64,000 nt of DNA from Dendrophyllia cribrosa (GCA_024195265.1 JAJLRJ010000005.1:38588707-38652706); one strand, 5' to 3'. Counted from the first letter of the stretch, positions 49,831 to 61,303 are shown. A program made the numbers and translations. Notes: generated by a model from the letters alone, not told the origin.

Positions 49831-50504
49831 ATACAAAATAAAGAGTTTGAAGTCGATCCGGTGAACGCTTACAACTTAAATCTATTTTCGCAGAAACGGC
49901 ATATTATTACGATGTATTATTGCACATGACAGAGAAGATGCCCACTGTTATGAAATATGAGTGTTGCGTGATCGTGTGATGACGTGAGGAGTTTTTTCTT
50001 TTTATATTTGTTATTTAAACTCCTATTAAAATAGATACACTCGTCTGTCGGATTATACTGATAGAGGGTCAAACATTATTGGTATTCAATTGTATAGGTA
50101 ACATAAAAGCAATAGAGAACTTGTTGACAGATTGGTTTTAAAACTAAGGCATATAGTTTCGAGTAAATCAAGTGTAAATCGAGTAAATTATTTTTCTGCA
50201 GAAAAAATTTAAGGGGGGAAAAATCGTGCACAAAAAATAACGTGAAAAAAAATTCAAGCATTTTGGTAAAAAAATTCTTGCAAATAGTGATGCTGAAAAA
50301 AAAATTCATACTCAGACGAAACTGCCCAAGTCTTCAGTGCGAGAATTTGTAACACGTCAACAACCTGTGAATCTGTGATATAAAGCCATAACTTTGTGCC
50401 ATGCAGAAAACGCACTGTGAAAGATGCATTTTCAGACACACTAAAGAGCAAGGAAATTTCACGTTAGTTAATTTCGCTCGTCCCTGTGACTGTGTGATAT
50501 ATAT
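49831..50504. other. Ly6 intron; no recognisable feature
   Basis: AT-rich. Confidence 0.5.
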
Positions 50505-50650
50505 ATGTTATTTGCCGGCCGGGAGGTCCGTATAGGAAAAAACTGTGCCCGAGGTCTTGAGTACGGCCCGAGGCCGCAGGCCGAGGGCCGTACTCAAGAA
50601 CGAGGGCACAGTTTTTCCTATACGGACCGACCAAGGCCGGTAAATAACTT
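50505..50650. repeat. Foldback repeat TTATTTGCCGGCC...GGCCGGTAAATAA
   Basis: The left arm contains GGTCCGTATAGGAAAAAACT, GTGCCCGAGG and GAGTACGGCCC. The right arm is the complement (GGGCCGTACTC, GGGCACAGTTTTTCCTATAC, GGACC). Total palindrome is about 145 bp. Confidence 0.85.
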
Positions 50651-52096
50651 ATTTATTTTTTTCCTACTTCAATTCTGCGATTTGCCGAGAAAATCGTGAT
50701 ACACTGGTACAGCTTTCTAATAAATCATGTCTTTACGCGCCGCGTCAAGCAAAACTGACACAACGCGTGCAAAACCTAAATTAACTCGGTAATCTTCACA
50801 ACTTTTTCATTCATAAACAAAAGAACTTGCTTTGCAAAGTGAACTCATTTCTATTAGTTTAGGTAGAATAAACGGCTGTTGTGTTTGCTTCTGGTGAAAA
50901 TAGAGAAATGTTCTTGCCCACAGCGAAGCCGTGGAAAGATGAAGATTAACTTTAAAAGCTTTTCAAATTTTTCTATAAAAGAAACCGTGTCGAGCGTAAT
51001 TCATTCACAGCAGTGCGAAAGCTTAAACTGAGCTATTCTAATTTAAAATCATATTATCTTAAATGAAAACTTACAGAATTTAGATAAAAGAAGGTAACAA
51101 CTGCGAAATAAAAGCATTCAAACCAAGCAATGTAAGTCCAAATTATCTCGTAAAATCCGATCGCGAAATTGCGTGTATTAAAATTTATATTGACAACAAG
51201 CTAGTACAAAACTAGAATCAAATAAGAAATTTAAGCAAGACTTTTTAATGAAAATTAACAGAATCTCGATTAGAAGAAAAAAGAAACGGAAAAATAAGAA
51301 CACTTGAATCAAATAGAGTCAAAAACTTTGTAAACAAGCGCAAGATTGTCTAATTACAGTATTTTTTAAGCCAAAAGCCGCTTTGTAAAAAAAAAACAAC
51401 AACAAACGCCGAACAAACTATGAATCAACAAATCATAAAATCCAAACTTGTACTCGCCTTTTTGAGGAATAACATTGACCTTTAATTTTAAGGCTGATTT
51501 CTCCTTCCTCCCAGTAGATTAATCTCTCTTTCTTCATTGAGTCTTTTAGATACCTCGTCTTTAGCGTGTTTTCGGATCTTTGTATGTCAGCCGACCGATC
51601 AGCCATGCATGGTGAAACTTTGCTGGTTTTCTTCATTGTTTTCTTCATTTGTGTCGTTAAATATTTTATCTGGCCAATAAAATTCACTTTCGCTTTGGTA
51701 GCTTTCGTCTGGGTCCATAATTAACGAGAAAATTCAATAAAACCAGGGCTTACAAGCTTAAAACAACGGAGTCACATCACTCACGAAAGCGTTACCGTGC
51801 CCGTGGGCAGAGATAGGAAAATCCGGACCGCGCTAAGAACCAATCAGATTGCAGGATTCGTTACCGTGCCCTCTTGGAAAAAAATAAATGGCTAAACTAA
51901 ACGGTTTCAAATAAACTGTTTCTACGAAACGATATATGTCAATTACAGCAATTATTCTCGTTCGAATTAGCATGCAATTTTTCGTTTGGTTTCTGTTATT
52001 TTCCCGATTTTGGAATCGTGCAGGCTCGATTTTCGCTGCTTCTCGCGTCCGGTCTCTGAGCCTCCCCGAGAAGAACGGCTGGACGAAAGGAGGATA
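50651..52096. other. Ly6 intron; possible short acidic ORF on the minus strand near 51.6-51.7 kb
   Basis: On the minus strand an ATG at 51719 opens MDPDESYQSESEFYWPDKIF, NDTNEENNEENQQSFTMHG, then a stop. The acidic composition looks protein-like and could be the decayed start of a transposon gene; no family recognised. The remainder has no signal. GTTACCGTGCCC near 51790 and 51861 echoes the foldback repeat at 50505. Confidence 0.3.
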
Positions 52097-52640
52097 CAGT
52101 CGAACCTCCGGTTGCGACCACCTCTCCTCAGCGACCAGTTTTCCAAAATACCAAAAGTTTCCAAGTCAAATCACTATATTTGGAACCTCTTGTAAGCGAC
52201 CACCTCTCGTAAGCGACCGCGACCACTTTTAGAGCTAAAAGTTTGAAATTTTCTTTTGTTTTTAACCTCCCGTAAGCGACCACTTGAAGCTACTTGACAG
52301 ATAATAGAGCGGAAATTGGATAATGAGGTGTTGTAACATTATCGCATTCCTCAAGACAAGTCCAGTTTTTTTCGTTCAAAACCTATGCCGAACTCAAATT
52401 CTCAAATTCTTCTACAAATGGTAGGAGGGTTTAGTTTCCGAGCTGTAAACGATGTTTTTGACTGTTCAGCCTCAATTTGGTCAGATAATGGCCATAAAAT
52501 GGAATTTGTAGCCCGAAAAAGGGTCTTTTTGGTGGAAATGTGGGTGTTAAAGGGTTAATGTACAGTTTTTTACGCTTGTTAACATGTAAATCACCAGTAA
52601 TATAAAAGGGCTGTCAAATTTAAAGCTAGCAATCCAATCC

Positions 52641-52685
<45 letters not shown>

Positions 52686-52971
52686 ATTGTGAGACTTGTT
52701 CCATTCGCCTTATTAGGTAAATTAACAGAAGCGAACCATGAAACCCTGAATAAATATTTTGGAAAGCTTGAATATTTTTGTGACTACTAAAAGTTATTAC
52801 ATGGGTTTAGATGGGCATTGGCACATGGGATAAGTCTAGTGCAGTTACCATATGCTAATAAGGCAAAATTTTGACCCAATATGGTCTGAACTCTCGTATA
52901 AAGCGACCACCTCCCGTAAGCGACCTCCTAGGCTTGACACTTTGGGTGGTCGCTTACGGGAAGTTCGACTG
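52097..52971. mobile_element. Tc1/mariner-like MITE, CAGTCGAACCTCC family
   Basis: The ends are CAGTCGAACCTCCGGTTGCG and GTCGCTTACGGGAAGTTCGACTG, with TA outside both (52095-52096 and 52972-52973). Sub-terminal CGTAAGCGACCAC repeats occur at both ends, the same design as 15985-16901. A (TTA)n microsatellite lies at 52641-52681. No transposase. Confidence 0.87.
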
Positions 52972-52973
52972 TA

Positions 52974-53988
52974 TTACCGTCTTCCCAGCGTGCTTTGGGT
53001 AAAATTCGGGTGAATGACTTCCGGCGGAACCGAAGAACGCACGTATTTTAATCAAAGTTGTACATGGATTTACTCGCTTTAATGTAAAGGCATGGAAATA
53101 AAACAATATGTACCTTATTCCTCTATTAGTAATGTGCCAGGAAATGTTTTTCTTAAAGTGGAGTGGACCCGCTGAAAAAAATTATAGTGTTGTAGTTTGA
53201 CTGTTGTCGTCCATGTCTGTTTGCAGTCACCGGTAATGCGTATTTTGAATTGGTTGGATCGATTCAAAAAAGGCGAGTCAAAAGCCAAATTATACCCAAT
53301 TCCAGTCATTTAATGTATAAACTTGCTCGAAAACCTAATTGACTCCACGATTTCATCCTAAATTTTGAAGTTGAAAGTGATCTATTTCGGCGGCTGTTTG
53401 TTTTTATCGGCGTTGAATTGAAAGTGACTACATCCGGCAAGCTCCAAGTGGCGCGTCGTTTGTGAGAAGATCTATTTGCATTGTTGGACCGATTCGAGTT
53501 TTATTTTGGTCACAGCAAAATATAAAATGAAATGAAGCTGAATAATTAGTGCTTGTACCATAGAAGAGTCCATTTTGGGCTATGTTTATAGCTAAACGTC
53601 GCGTGCAAGACGCTTGAAATCTCTTCACAGATTCATGGAATCAATAAACCGTCTCGCCATTTCAAAACAATGCCGGCTTATATTAGAAGAAATATCCGTA
53701 TATTTGCTTGCGTTGGCTTATTGGTGAACAGAGCCGGTGAAATAATTCCCGCTAACTGAAAATATAAAACAACAGCTACTCAGCTTAACCACTCAGCACG
53801 CGACTGTCCTGCCGTGCTTGTTTACGGTTATAGCTGGTTGTTATTTTTAGTTCAAAATCGATCTTCGCTTTTCTTAGACTACGAGTAGTTCCTCCTTTTT
53901 CCTCAGGGATAGTATGCGCGTGAAAATCAACATTCAACAATGTACATAGAGTTGATTCGGAAAATAATTTTCTAAGGGTGATAGGCAC
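52974..53988. other. Ly6 intron; no recognisable feature
   Basis: No motif-bearing frame or clear repeat. Confidence 0.45.
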
Positions 53989-54303
53989 TTTAAGGCCTGG
54001 CTAAGAGGCAAATGTTTCCCAGTTTAGCCGCACGGGAAACATATGTTGCGGAATCAAATTTTGCTGCTCGGAAACAAGAAAATATTTTTGCCTTAGTTAA
54101 AAAACATCTTAGCTTTCCGGACAAAAATTTTGCTTCCGAAACAGAGGAGGTATGACCGTCATCCCACAATGCATTGCATTTCGAAGTATATTATCAAATC
54201 TCGGATGACGTCATCAGTACATTTTGGCATTGGATCAGTTCAGAACCCACGCGAGAGCGACGCCATTGCATAATGGCGCTCAGAGCGAATCCGTCCTACG
54301 AGA

Positions 54304-54370
54304 CCTTTACACATGGTAGCAACTGATGAGGTTCGCCAAAGAACCGAAACTCGAGCGGTCTTGCTTAAGG
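54304..54370 (+). ncRNA. Hammerhead ribozyme candidate (type I)
   Basis: All invariant core positions are present: CUGAUGA (54323-54329), stem II GGUUC/GAACC with loop GCCAAA (54330-54345), GAAA (54346-54349), a short stem III (A-U, C-G, U-G around loop CGAGC) and the cleavage triplet GUC (54358-54360). Stem I pairs AGCAA (54318-54322) with UUGCU (54361-54365) perfectly. CCUU (54304-54307) pairs AAGG (54367-54370) beyond an asymmetric internal loop that could contact loop II. Predicted cleavage follows C54360. Hammerheads of this type occur in animal retroelements and retrozymes. Activity is untested. Confidence 0.75.
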
Positions 54371-54395
54371 ACATGAAATTGTGTTCATTCCTTGC

Positions 54396-54727
54396 TTAAA
54401 GTGCCCCTATGATCAAATTTTTGATTTTCATTTTTTTACATTTTCGTGTACTATTAGACTTTCTTACTCATCTTGCCAAATTTCAATCCATTACGAACAT
54501 CAGAAGTCATTTTATTTTGACATTTATTTCTGAGAATTTACAGCCGCCATTAATCAACCTTGTTCCAAGGCTTGGTTGTGAATGGGAGAAAGTGACGTCA
54601 AAGGCTCAAAAATACCTCACGGGTTGAAATTATAATAACAATAAGTATTGAAAATCACGCGAAAAGCAACAAAAACTTTGGACTTGATCTGCGTGCAATT
54701 TTCAATTTTCTCATAGGGGCACTTTAA
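54396..54727. mobile_element. TTAA-flanked MITE, AGTGCCCCTATGA family
   Basis: TTAA at 54396-54399 and 54724-54727. The ends are AGTGCCCCTATGATCAAATT and inverse AATTTTCTCATAGGGGCACT. Inserted in the 2.9-kb element. A possible single end of a related family (TTAAAGTGCACCTAAACCC) is at 63852. Confidence 0.85.
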
Positions 54728-55756
54728 GGAAAGAATGTTAGAATTTACTAGCATCCGTGAGATTTACAAAACAGCAACCATGCTGCAGATTATCTGTTGG
54801 ATGCCAAATCAAACGCTATTACAAAACAACGGAGGTTTATCCTAGCTCCACTGAGACACACTACTCAACTACAGAACTAATTACTAAGGAACTAAAAATT
54901 ATTGCAAGAATTCATGATTTCATTGCAGTGCCTTGTAGAATGCGGCTTTTTGAGACTCGCATCTAAGACGCCTATATCCGTGATGCCGGAAACACTTTCT
55001 CACAAGTCTTGCACACCGCAGACTTCAGACATTAAATCACGGCGTGAGAAATTTAACGATCCTAGCAGTTTCAAAGCGATAACAAACTTTAGCCGATAAG
55101 TATTTATCTTGCAACAAAAGTGAGCCAAAGAAACCGCAATGTATACCAATAGAGCTAGCACCGAACAACGGCATAAAGAAATAAAACAATTCTATAAACG
55201 GCTCTGGACAGCATGAAATCCTCCCATCAATTTGAGAGATAATCCGTCGAGATCAAAAAGTCCATATCATCGAAGAGAACAAATTCATAACTGTGATCTA
55301 AAGGCGCAATTCTCTCTAAAATCTTACTGGAAAAGCATTTAAACTTCAGGCTTTTAAAATACATTTTTGTGACGAGTGGGAGTCGTACGCGTGCTGTCTC
55401 AGTTTTGTAATGCCCGTGTCTCATATTGCAAGTAGAATCTAAGCGCTTTTTACAATACATTTTCAGGACGATATCGCGGAGCATTTTGGAGCATTTTAGA
55501 ACTGTTCAAAGCAATAACAATACAATGCGACGAATATCAATGAAAATGCTAATTACTCCTTCTTATTAATGAATACGAACGATTTATTTCAACAAGGTCA
55601 TTGACCCGTGGCACGAGGTCAAAATACCTTACATTGTTAACCTAAATAATTGCTGCGGAACGAGCGTAGCGAGTGAGCAGCAACATAATCAGGATTTAAG
55701 AGAAATATATGAGAAAAAAATATAAGCTACAAAAAATCTCGATTTGATCGCTTTTT

Positions 55757-55880
55757 ACCAGAATTCACTGCGCCACGCACACATTTTGGGCCAGAATTCA
55801 CTGCGCCACGCACACATTTTGGGCCAGAATTCACTGCGCCACACACACATTTTGGGCCAGAATTCACTGCGCCACGAACA
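55757..55880. repeat. 33-bp tandem repeat, 3.7 copies
   Basis: The unit CCAGAATTCACTGCGCCACG, CACACATTTTGGG is repeated with only one or two changes. Confidence 0.9.
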
Positions 55881-56935
55881 ATAGCCTCGCTTGCTGCTTC
55901 AAGCTGTTGGCTGCCAGATTTGTAATATTTTGGTCCAACATGTGCCAGTCGTAATCGGAACTGAAGTGTCGAAGACTACCGCGAGTTGAGCGAGGACTGT
56001 GAGGCATGGTGATAGGACCGTTGGATAGCAAAGATTTTCGAAGATTGTACGGAATAAAAGACAAATTTATTTTGAAATCACTCCGACAGCGGTCGATGAG
56101 ACTGAGCTGAGCGCGTGGAGACGCGAATACGATACGGCTAGCTAGTAACGCAACATATTCATTATCAATAATTAAGTTAAACCTAAATTTTCACACCTTC
56201 CTCGTGGTGAACGCGTCCTTTGCTCAACAATATTCTACAGACATTGCAAGAACTTGATGCGTGAATTACAAAACAAAATTAGTCTTATCAGCTGGAGTTT
56301 TCGTCGATTCATCCCACTTACATTTGCTTTGCTTTCCCTCAAAAAACGAAAGAAAAATTCTGTAATACCAGCGAGGCGATAAAACAGCATTATTACAACA
56401 AATTTACCGCCGCAATTACTATCTTTTGGATACACTAGTTTACATTAAAAGCCGGCCAACTGTTCCAAAAAAGAAAACAAATAAAAAGTTAACAAGTTCG
56501 AAAGTACAAAACTGGTATCTAACCTCCACTTCGTCTAACGGAACAATAAGAAACCAGCACCTCACTCCACTGTATTTCTTAGAAAATTCCGCGCCATCTT
56601 TGAGAGCGTGACAGAAATGCGATTTCGTGGTATTGTGGGACGGCAGTCGTCCCTCCTCTGCTTCCGAAACATATGTTTCAGAGTTTAGCCACCATGAAAG
56701 CAATGTTGACTAGTTTCCAGTGCTGCTCATTAAAAATGTTTCCTAACAACGGCGAGCGGACCGGCGGGAATACAACAATGCGCATGTATGCCCCTTCGTT
56801 TCCGAAACAATGTTTCCTCGTTTAGCCACCGGGGCAGCAAAACAATTGATTTGCTTCCTGCTAATTTAGCCGACCCGGAAACATTACAGGAAACAATGTT
56901 TTTGCAACAGTGTTTCCTAGTTTAGCCAGGCCTTC

Positions 56936-57687
56936 AGAGCCCCTTCCCGAACACCTTCGAAGACTACCGAAGTCTTCCGACTATTATCCAAATCTTACCG
57001 CAGATTTCGGATGATTGCTTGGAAGTCATTAAAGTTTTCACTTATTTTCAAATGATGCCCGAAAAAGGCGGGTTGCGTGGCAAGGGTGAGCTGGCAAAAA
57101 ATGGCCTGCGTAGCTGACGGCTTTGTTGACACACCAATATCTCTCCTCATGAAAGACAAGAACTTTTTCACGACGGAGGCCTTGTTTAACATACTCAATA
57201 AGCATTTTCTTTTGTGAATGTCTTGTTTCCTGGCATCGTTGCAGATTCATTTTGGTAGCCGCCATATTGGAACGGACTGAGTCCCGCGAAAAGCATGACA
57301 TTAGATGCTACAATGCATCCTGGTCTATATATGGCAGTTTTAGGCCATTGACCCATAACTTTTTTTTCACTTGCTTTATTAATTAATTTTTAGTTGTTTT
57401 CGTGCCAATAAAAGAATTAAACAATTTCAATTTCAGCAACTGAAATATAGAAAAACAAGAAACTTTATTTTAAAAATCGTTTAATTTCGCAAATGAAATT
57501 TTAAAAAAATGAAACTTTATTTGAAATAAAAGTAAAAATTTCTGATTAAAAGGCAAAAATCCTTATGGCATCTATTAGCCACCAAAGAGAAGCAAATTCA
57601 CTTTTTTGAGGTCAGATGAATCACAAATAAATTCGCGTCTTGTATTTTTGTCTGTCGCGAAAACATGACTAAACAGTCATGCCTTAT
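56936..57687. other. Ly6 intron; no recognisable feature
   Basis: AT-rich; a minus-strand open frame at 57038-57301 shows no known motif. Confidence 0.45.
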
Positions 57688-57932
57688 ACCCCATTCACAC
57701 CAACGCTTAAACATGTTTAAATGTTGTTTAGTTTAAAACAGGTTTAGAAAAATATCTCTTAACCTCCGGTAATATTTCGAGTGAAATCTTTACTAAAAGA
57801 AACTTTATTGACTTTACAACCATTCCAGGTAGTTTGAGTCATATACATTTAAAACTTTTCAAGATAGAGGCTAAAAACCTAGTTAAACTAAACAACATTT
57901 AAACATGTTTAACCGTTGGTGTGAATGGGGCA
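57688..57932. mobile_element. MITE with 45-bp inverted ends, beside Ly6 exon 2
   Basis: ACCCCATTCACACCAACGCT, TAAACATGTTTAAATGTTGT, TTAGTTTAA is inverted at the right end (TTAAACTAAACAACATTTAA, ACATGTTTAACCGTTGGTGT, GAATGGGG). It ends about 50 bp before the exon 2 acceptor, so it may contribute to the branch-point region. Confidence 0.85.
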
Positions 57933-57986
57933 TTAGTTAGTTGTGAATAAAAATGTATGATTTTTTTATTTTTGTTGTTGTTTCAG

Positions 57987-58483
57987 CGTATGCCATAAGG
58001 TGCCATCAATGCGTGCCCGACTACGCAAGCATGGCAAGTGTTGTGAGTGCGGAAAACATCTCTGCATTAAACCTTTGCAGCAACCCAACTGGCACAGTTG
58101 ACTGCAGTCAAGATCCAAACATCGGAAACATTGCTGATGCCTGCTACACCGCCAGTGTCGGATTAACTTACAACATATCGTTGGTTAATCTTCATGGCGA
58201 AATCAAGTATTACGTCTTGAACTGCGCAATTAAATCAGGGTGCAACCAGCTTAAAACAGCCACTTGTGACACTTTGAACACCACATTTGCGGGAATGTCT
58301 GGCTTTGGCATTTCGCATTGCGATATCAGTTGCTGTGAGGGGGATCTCTGCAATAACCCCTCGGGACCTCCAGCCACAAATCCCCCAACCACAACATCTT
58401 CTGTCAAAAGCACGCATATTCCACCAAATATCGCTAAATTTGGCATCTTGGGTTTGGTTACTATGGCTTTTGTTTTGAAGTAG
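57987..58483 (+). CDS. Ly6/uPAR (three-finger LU domain) GPI-anchored protein, exon 2
   Basis: The acceptor TTGTTGTTGTTTCAG ends at 57986; the split codon G|CG gives Ala. The product with exon 1 is 181 aa. The LU domain starts IRCHQC, has 12 cysteines, and ends with the family signature SCCEGDLCNN. Three N-glycosylation sequons are present. A Pro/Thr-rich stalk (ATNPPTTTSS) leads to a C-terminal hydrophobic tail, FGILGLVTMAFVLK, typical of GPI-attachment signals. CD59, Ly6 and Bouncer/Sleepless-like proteins share this fold and act at the cell surface in adhesion, complement or receptor modulation. The exact ligand cannot be told from sequence. Confidence 0.88.
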
Positions 58484-58563
58484 AAGTTGAACCGCAAGCC
58501 TCAAGATCCACTAGAAGGGCAGATTACTTTTCTTCTTTTTGAACACTGATTTTGCACAGACTC
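58484..58563 (+). other. Ly6 3' region
   Basis: No AATAAA within 80 bp of the stop; the polyadenylation site was not found. Confidence 0.4.
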
Positions 58564-58675
58564 GTTCTCGTCCCCAGAGCCGCTTGGCCTTCTTAACCGC
58601 TGGAGCCTGAGTACGAGGGCCTCGTACTCAGGCTCTGGCGGTTAAGAGGGCCAAGTGGCTCTGGGGACGAGAATG
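58564..58675. repeat. Foldback repeat ending in TTCTCGTCCCCAGAGCC
   Basis: The left arm TTCTCGTCCCCAGAGCCGCT, TGGCC is inverted at CCAAGTGGCTCTGGGGACGA, GAA. GCCTGAGTACGAG faces CTCGTACTCAGGC at the centre. It shares the CTCGTCCCCAG tip with 5524-5611. Confidence 0.9.
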
Positions 58676-59579
58676 GCACAGACTGCAAATACAGCCACTC
58701 TATTTGTCTTGTCCCCAGGCTCCCCGGTAACTATTGGTTCTAAGCACAATAACCATGACTGAAAAACGAGAAAACGCAACGCCGGTTGTGTTTCGGTTGC
58801 ATTGTTAGCGAAAAGACGGCTGTATTCGCAGACTATCGTTTCACCAGAGGAGTACAGTGCACGCTCCATTTCTTTTTCTGTTTACCTTGAGTGAAATTTG
58901 TGATCCTCGCAGTATGCTATCAACTTAAGCAGTTGAAAAAGCAACCTGAAAAAAAATTCAGGCTTGAACGGGATCCCGTTCATGTTTCATCCGCAGTTCA
59001 CATATGATTTTCATATAATCATATTCATCTGTTTACCTTGTTGGCAAAAGTACGGAATGGAGCAGTTTTGTAATGACTAGCATAGTATAGACGTTCAACA
59101 GGATTCATTATTTTTATCTCGTTGAGTTGGAACGGAATTGAGTAAATAATTACAAGTTAACCACGTTCTGTGTTAGCGAGATTTCATGGAAAACCGTAAT
59201 AAACGTACATGTATTTACTTAACTACCACGGTGTATAACTTACTGTCTGTGTAGTTGTTTTGCTGATTGGAGGGGATCGTAGCGAGATAACCGGCTCTCT
59301 CCTTAGAAGGGAAACCAGGGATGGAGCGTTACCGAACGTAATATCTCGGTTATTAGCCTCCACCCCTCCCCCCCCCCCCCCCCCCCCCCCCCCTCGCCCG
59401 CCCTCCCACAAACACTACCTATAGGCAAATACACTTGCTAACGAAGAAAATTTCAGTTATATTCGTTGCCAGGCAAGTTGCATGCGTGTGACATGTGACA
59501 TGTCAGCTGCAACTTGTCACGTAATATTCTTGTCGGTGTTGCGTTACAAGTTCCGAGAACAAATTGCCTCGTGTAACAG
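58676..59579. other. Gene-free; 26-bp C tract at 59368-59393
   Basis: No recognisable ORF. The C run interrupts otherwise ordinary sequence. Confidence 0.5.
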
Positions 59580-60139
59580 CCCCATCCGGGAAGGGGGAGG
59601 GTCCAAACCCTTACCCTTTATGTACTGTTTTTAAAAGAAAAGGTAACCCTATCCAGTATGGGTGGTTTTCACGTTACGTCATGGCGGCCATGTTGGTGCA
59701 CACCTACAAAAGAATTTTAATGAACTTCTTTTGTTATGCGCACCAACATGGCCGTTGTCATTTGAGTCCCACAGGACTGAAGGTCACGCGAGCGAAAACC
59801 ATTTATACCTTCCATTTAAAATGGTACCCCTTTCATACACCTAGTTGACTTACATCCCTGATACATTTTGTAATGATAAAAGAAAAATTGGCTAACATGT
59901 GATCAACGTTTACTCATGTACTCACTTTACTTTAACATAAACATTAAGATACTTTAAGAGACAAATTCGCCGTTACGTGAGACCTAAATGGCAGTTTTCT
60001 CTACTCCTTTCTATACTTCAACTCGTGAAATCACTACCCTTTTATATACCTCCAGTTTCGGGCAAAGCATCCCCGTATAGTCCATTATAGGGGGTACCAC
60101 TCCTTCGGGAGGGGGAGGGGGGGGGGGGGGGGGGGGGGG
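59580..60139. repeat. G-tract/GGGGATGCTC repeat family, copy 2, with an insertion
   Basis: It shares with 3622-4069 the strings CCAAACCCTTACCCTTT, TACCCCTTTCATACACC, TTAAATGGCAGTTTTC-like and AGCATCCCCGTATAG then CCATTATAGGG, ending in a G run (about 60116-60139). The segment around 59660-59800 (CATGGCGGCCATGTTGGTGC ... GCACCAACATGGCCG) is a separate inverted pair inserted in it. Confidence 0.7.
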
Positions 60140-60264
60140 TGTAACAGCACCTTTAGTTTAGACCTGATTGGTCGAATTGAAACCAGAACTGTCAAACGCC
60201 GGACAAATCAATTTGTCGTCTTTCTTTCTCCTATTTATATTAACGAGAGAAGCGCGTCCGAGTG
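60140..60264. repeat. Copy of the Ly6 promoter-proximal segment
   Basis: CTGATTGGTCGAATTGAAAC, CAGAACTGTCAAA at 60159-60191 matches 47854-47879 with few changes; similarity fades after about 45 bp. Confidence 0.6.
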
Positions 60265-60395
60265 GAGCGCTAGGGATGATGATTTTGAGGGTTTCGGGTC
60301 AGACTACCCCAAATTAAAACTAAGTACCATTGTACACGAAACATTGTTGTACACGAAATGCTTATAGAACACTAAGAGGAAGATATCATTTGCAT
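60265..60395. repeat. Diverged relative of the TTAA MITE at 36480
   Basis: GATGATTTTGAGGGTTT, CCCCAAATTAAAACTAAGTA and AACACTAAGAGGAAGAT align with 36497-36590. Confidence 0.55.
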
Positions 60396-61212
60396 TAACT
60401 TTAAAGTGTCGGAAACACAGACAAGCTAGTTACGAGATTTAGCTAAAACAAATAACAACCGTCGGGAAACTTTGATATACGGCCTTTTATTCGACGGTAA
60501 GTACAAAGTAGGCATCAATTTGAATTTTTCAGTACTCACTCTAGTCTTTTGACACAGTGCGATCTCGCACGCTACCTGTGCTGTGTCTTCTTGTTTTGGA
60601 AGGTTAACGCGCGTCTTTGTTAGACTGCTCACACTATTCCAATACTCCATATCATGAAACCGTAAAATAACGTGCATGCAGATTCCCAAGACAGCGTTTT
60701 GTTCCACAGACATCCAGCAACTATGTTGGCCCTGAGAAGAACCTTTGTCTATGTTTAACTGATTTTCAGCGTACTTTTAGACATTAACCAAGTCGAATGG
60801 ATAGCGGAAAAACCTTGAACCAGTCGAAAATGGCGTCGAAACAAATATGTTTTAAGTCGTGCATCCATGCATGCTCGAGTCGGCTTGTCATCACTTTGTT
60901 TTCATTGGATGCCGAGGCTCTCCCGAGACTGCCGACGGTTTCGTAGTCGATCTTCCTCCGCTTTTGATTGGTTCTCAAACAATGCATTGTTATTTTCGGA
61001 AAACCGAGACAGACAGAAGGACAGAAGGACCGTCAGAATTCTCAATTCTCGATTCTACACGATTAGTAGACTGCCTGCCGGCAGCAATTACCTTAAACGT
61101 AAATGTCTCTGTAAATTCTAATATCTCTCAAAACGCAGACTTTCCCGAACTTTGTCAATGCGTCAAAATGCACTTAGACTTTCTCAAAGTCCGTTTTTCG
61201 TTTTCTCGTTTT
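60396..61212. other. No recognisable gene
   Basis: Open frames around 60859-61305 and 60867-61121 have no known motif and cross repeat sequence. Confidence 0.45.
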
Positions 61213-61303
61213 GGGTGGTCGGGCGGAGAACGCGACTTCGTCGCTCGCTTTTCGCGACTTCGTCGCGCTCTCGGGGGCTTCGCAGTCGACTTGTGGCAAG
61301 TCT
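61213..61303. repeat. GCGACTTCGTCGCTCGC / GTCGACTTGTGGCAAGTCT repeat
   Basis: GGGTGGTCGGGCGGAGAACG, CGACTTCGTCGCTCGCT is the inverse of 48497-48534. GTCGACTTGTGGCAAGTCT is also at 10211-10230. Confidence 0.6.

Larger units (their letters stand above)
53989..56935. mobile_element. 2.9-kb element with AAGGCCTGGCTAA termini
   Basis: The left end AAGGCCTGGCTAAGAGGCAA and right end TGTTTCCTAGTTTAGCCAGG, CCTT are inverted. Both terminal 250 bp carry repeated GGAAACA/TTTAGCC motifs in opposite orientation, and GTCATCCCACAATGC / TTGTGGGACGGC pair further in. Inside are a hammerhead-like motif (54304-54370), a TTAA MITE (54396-54727) and a 33-bp tandem repeat (55757-55880). No transposase was recognised. 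Target duplication uncertain. Confidence 0.65.
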
